From JAJEFO01 sp965221845 (GTDB taxonomy: Bacteria; Pseudomonadota; Alphaproteobacteria; Rhodobacterales; Rhodobacteraceae), in NCBI GenBank assembly GCA_965221845.1, contig OZ244919.1, positions 4,030,001-4,094,000 of the forward strand: 64,000 nt of DNA, read 5' to 3'. Below, one piece after another: positions 63,605-64,000 of this stretch (positions within the stretch are counted from its first letter, which is position 1; each line of letters opens with the position of its first letter). The position numbers and the translations under genes were made by a program. The notes under the pieces were generated by a model. The model was not told where the DNA came from. It did no database searches and was given only the letters and a program-made list of their open reading frames with translations.

Positions 63605-64000
63605 CGGTGCATTTCATCGGCGCCGGGCCCGGAGCCGCCGACCTGATGACGCTGCGCGGGCGCGACCTGGTCGCTTCCTGCCCGGTGTGCATCTACGCGG
63701 GATCGCTCGTGCCGGAGGAGATCCTGGAGCATTGCCCGCCGGGCGCGCGCATCGTGAACTCCGCGCCCCTCGATCTTGACGCGATCATTGCCGAGTGCCG
63801 CTCGGCGCATGATGCCGGGCAGGACGTGGCAAGGCTTCATTCCGGCGACCCTTCCGTATGGTCCGCCATGGGCGAGCAGATGGACAGGCTGCGGGAGGCC
63901 TGCATCCCGGTGTCGGTGACCCCGGGCGTGCCTGCGTTCGCGGCAGCGGCGGCCGCGCTTGGCGCCGAGCTGACCTTGCCGCACGTCGCTCAGTCAGTTG
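63601..64000 (+). CDS. cobM: Precorrin-4 C11-methyltransferase CobM (partial)
   Basis: The first 133 codons are in the window; the gene runs off the right edge. VHFIGAGPGAADLMTLRGRD is the SAM-binding N-terminus, IYAGSLVPEEILEHCPPGAR is diagnostic of CobM/CbiF, and VARLHSGDPSVWSAMGEQMD and PVSVTPGVPAFAAAAAALGA follow. It methylates C11 after CobJ. It presumably continued the cob operon from cobL before the island was inserted. Confidence 0.95.
   Translation, partial: MTVHFIGAGPGAADLMTLRGRDLVASCPVCIYAGSLVPEEILEHCPPGARIVNSAPLDLDAIIAECRSAHDAGQDVARLHSGDPSVWSAMGEQMDRLREACIPVSVTPGVPAFAAAAAALGAELTLPHVAQSV

Noticed and set aside
1..64000. tRNA or rRNA genes
   Set aside because: No cloverleaf with T-loop and acceptor pairing was found by eye apart from the tmRNA acceptor piece; a covariance-model scan would be decisive.

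Overview
The window is GC-rich DNA from an alphaproteobacterium, most likely Rhodobacterales or a close relative. The supporting evidence is a circularly permuted (two-piece) ssrA gene with an alphaproteobacterial-type tag, an alphaproteobacterial SspB adaptor, pyruvate dehydrogenase E1-beta carrying its own lipoyl domain in an ftsB-pdhA-pdhB-pdhC run, acuI next to fabD-fabG, tatABC, and an aerobic cobalamin operon led by a cobalamin riboswitch, a DUF1636 protein and cobW. The species cannot be named from this sequence alone.

Layout: 1-3.7 kb holds a NitT/TauT-type ABC permease, an EamA exporter and an RhlE-type helicase. 4.3-6.4 kb is a probable secreted-protein gene split by an IS30 element. 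7.1-9.4 kb holds prfC, a 144-bp MITE and a SnoaL-like protein. 9.6-12.1 kb is mobile debris: an IS1595 element inside a second type of MITE, an integrase pseudogene and a third type of MITE. 12.3-20.97 kb is housekeeping: SDR, ABC ATPase, tatABC, a DUF815 ATPase, sspB, ssrA, acuI, fabD and fabG. 20.97-27.9 kb is an island that separates fabG from acpP. It holds IS21 remnants, a nested transposon, an ISKra4 remnant and an AbiE system whose toxin gene is frameshifted. 28.2-36.4 kb is housekeeping again: acpP, fabF, mltG, cysE, and pdhC, pdhB, pdhA and ftsB on the minus strand. 36.7-44.4 kb is a second accessory zone with an orphan CRISPR-like repeat, MITEs, a broken primase-like gene, a secreted protein with a poly-C tract, IS remnants, a RelBE-type toxin-antitoxin pair, a long direct repeat and a pRiA4b ORF-3-like protein. 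44.45-54.8 kb is the cobalamin operon (riboswitch, DUF1636, cobW, N, G, H, I, J, antisense cobK, cobL). 54.8-62.8 kb is a third island made largely of decayed IS elements. The cobalamin operon appears to resume at 62.8 kb with a HEAT-like protein coupled to cobM, which runs off the window.

The genes fit a free-living chemistry of fatty-acid synthesis, protein export by Tat, trans-translation with ClpXP proteolysis, pyruvate oxidation and oxygen-dependent B12 synthesis. The genome shows heavy, old and recent IS activity. Several IS copies retain clean target duplications, while many transposases have compensating or unrepaired frameshifts. The most useful observations are: a non-autonomous 144-bp element related by its ends to an ISKra4-like element that has a perfect 8-bp target duplication; two perfect adjacent palindromes sharing one core upstream of abiEi; a transposon-in-transposon whose interrupted transposase is restored exactly in frame by removing the inner copy; and fab and cob operons both split by islands.
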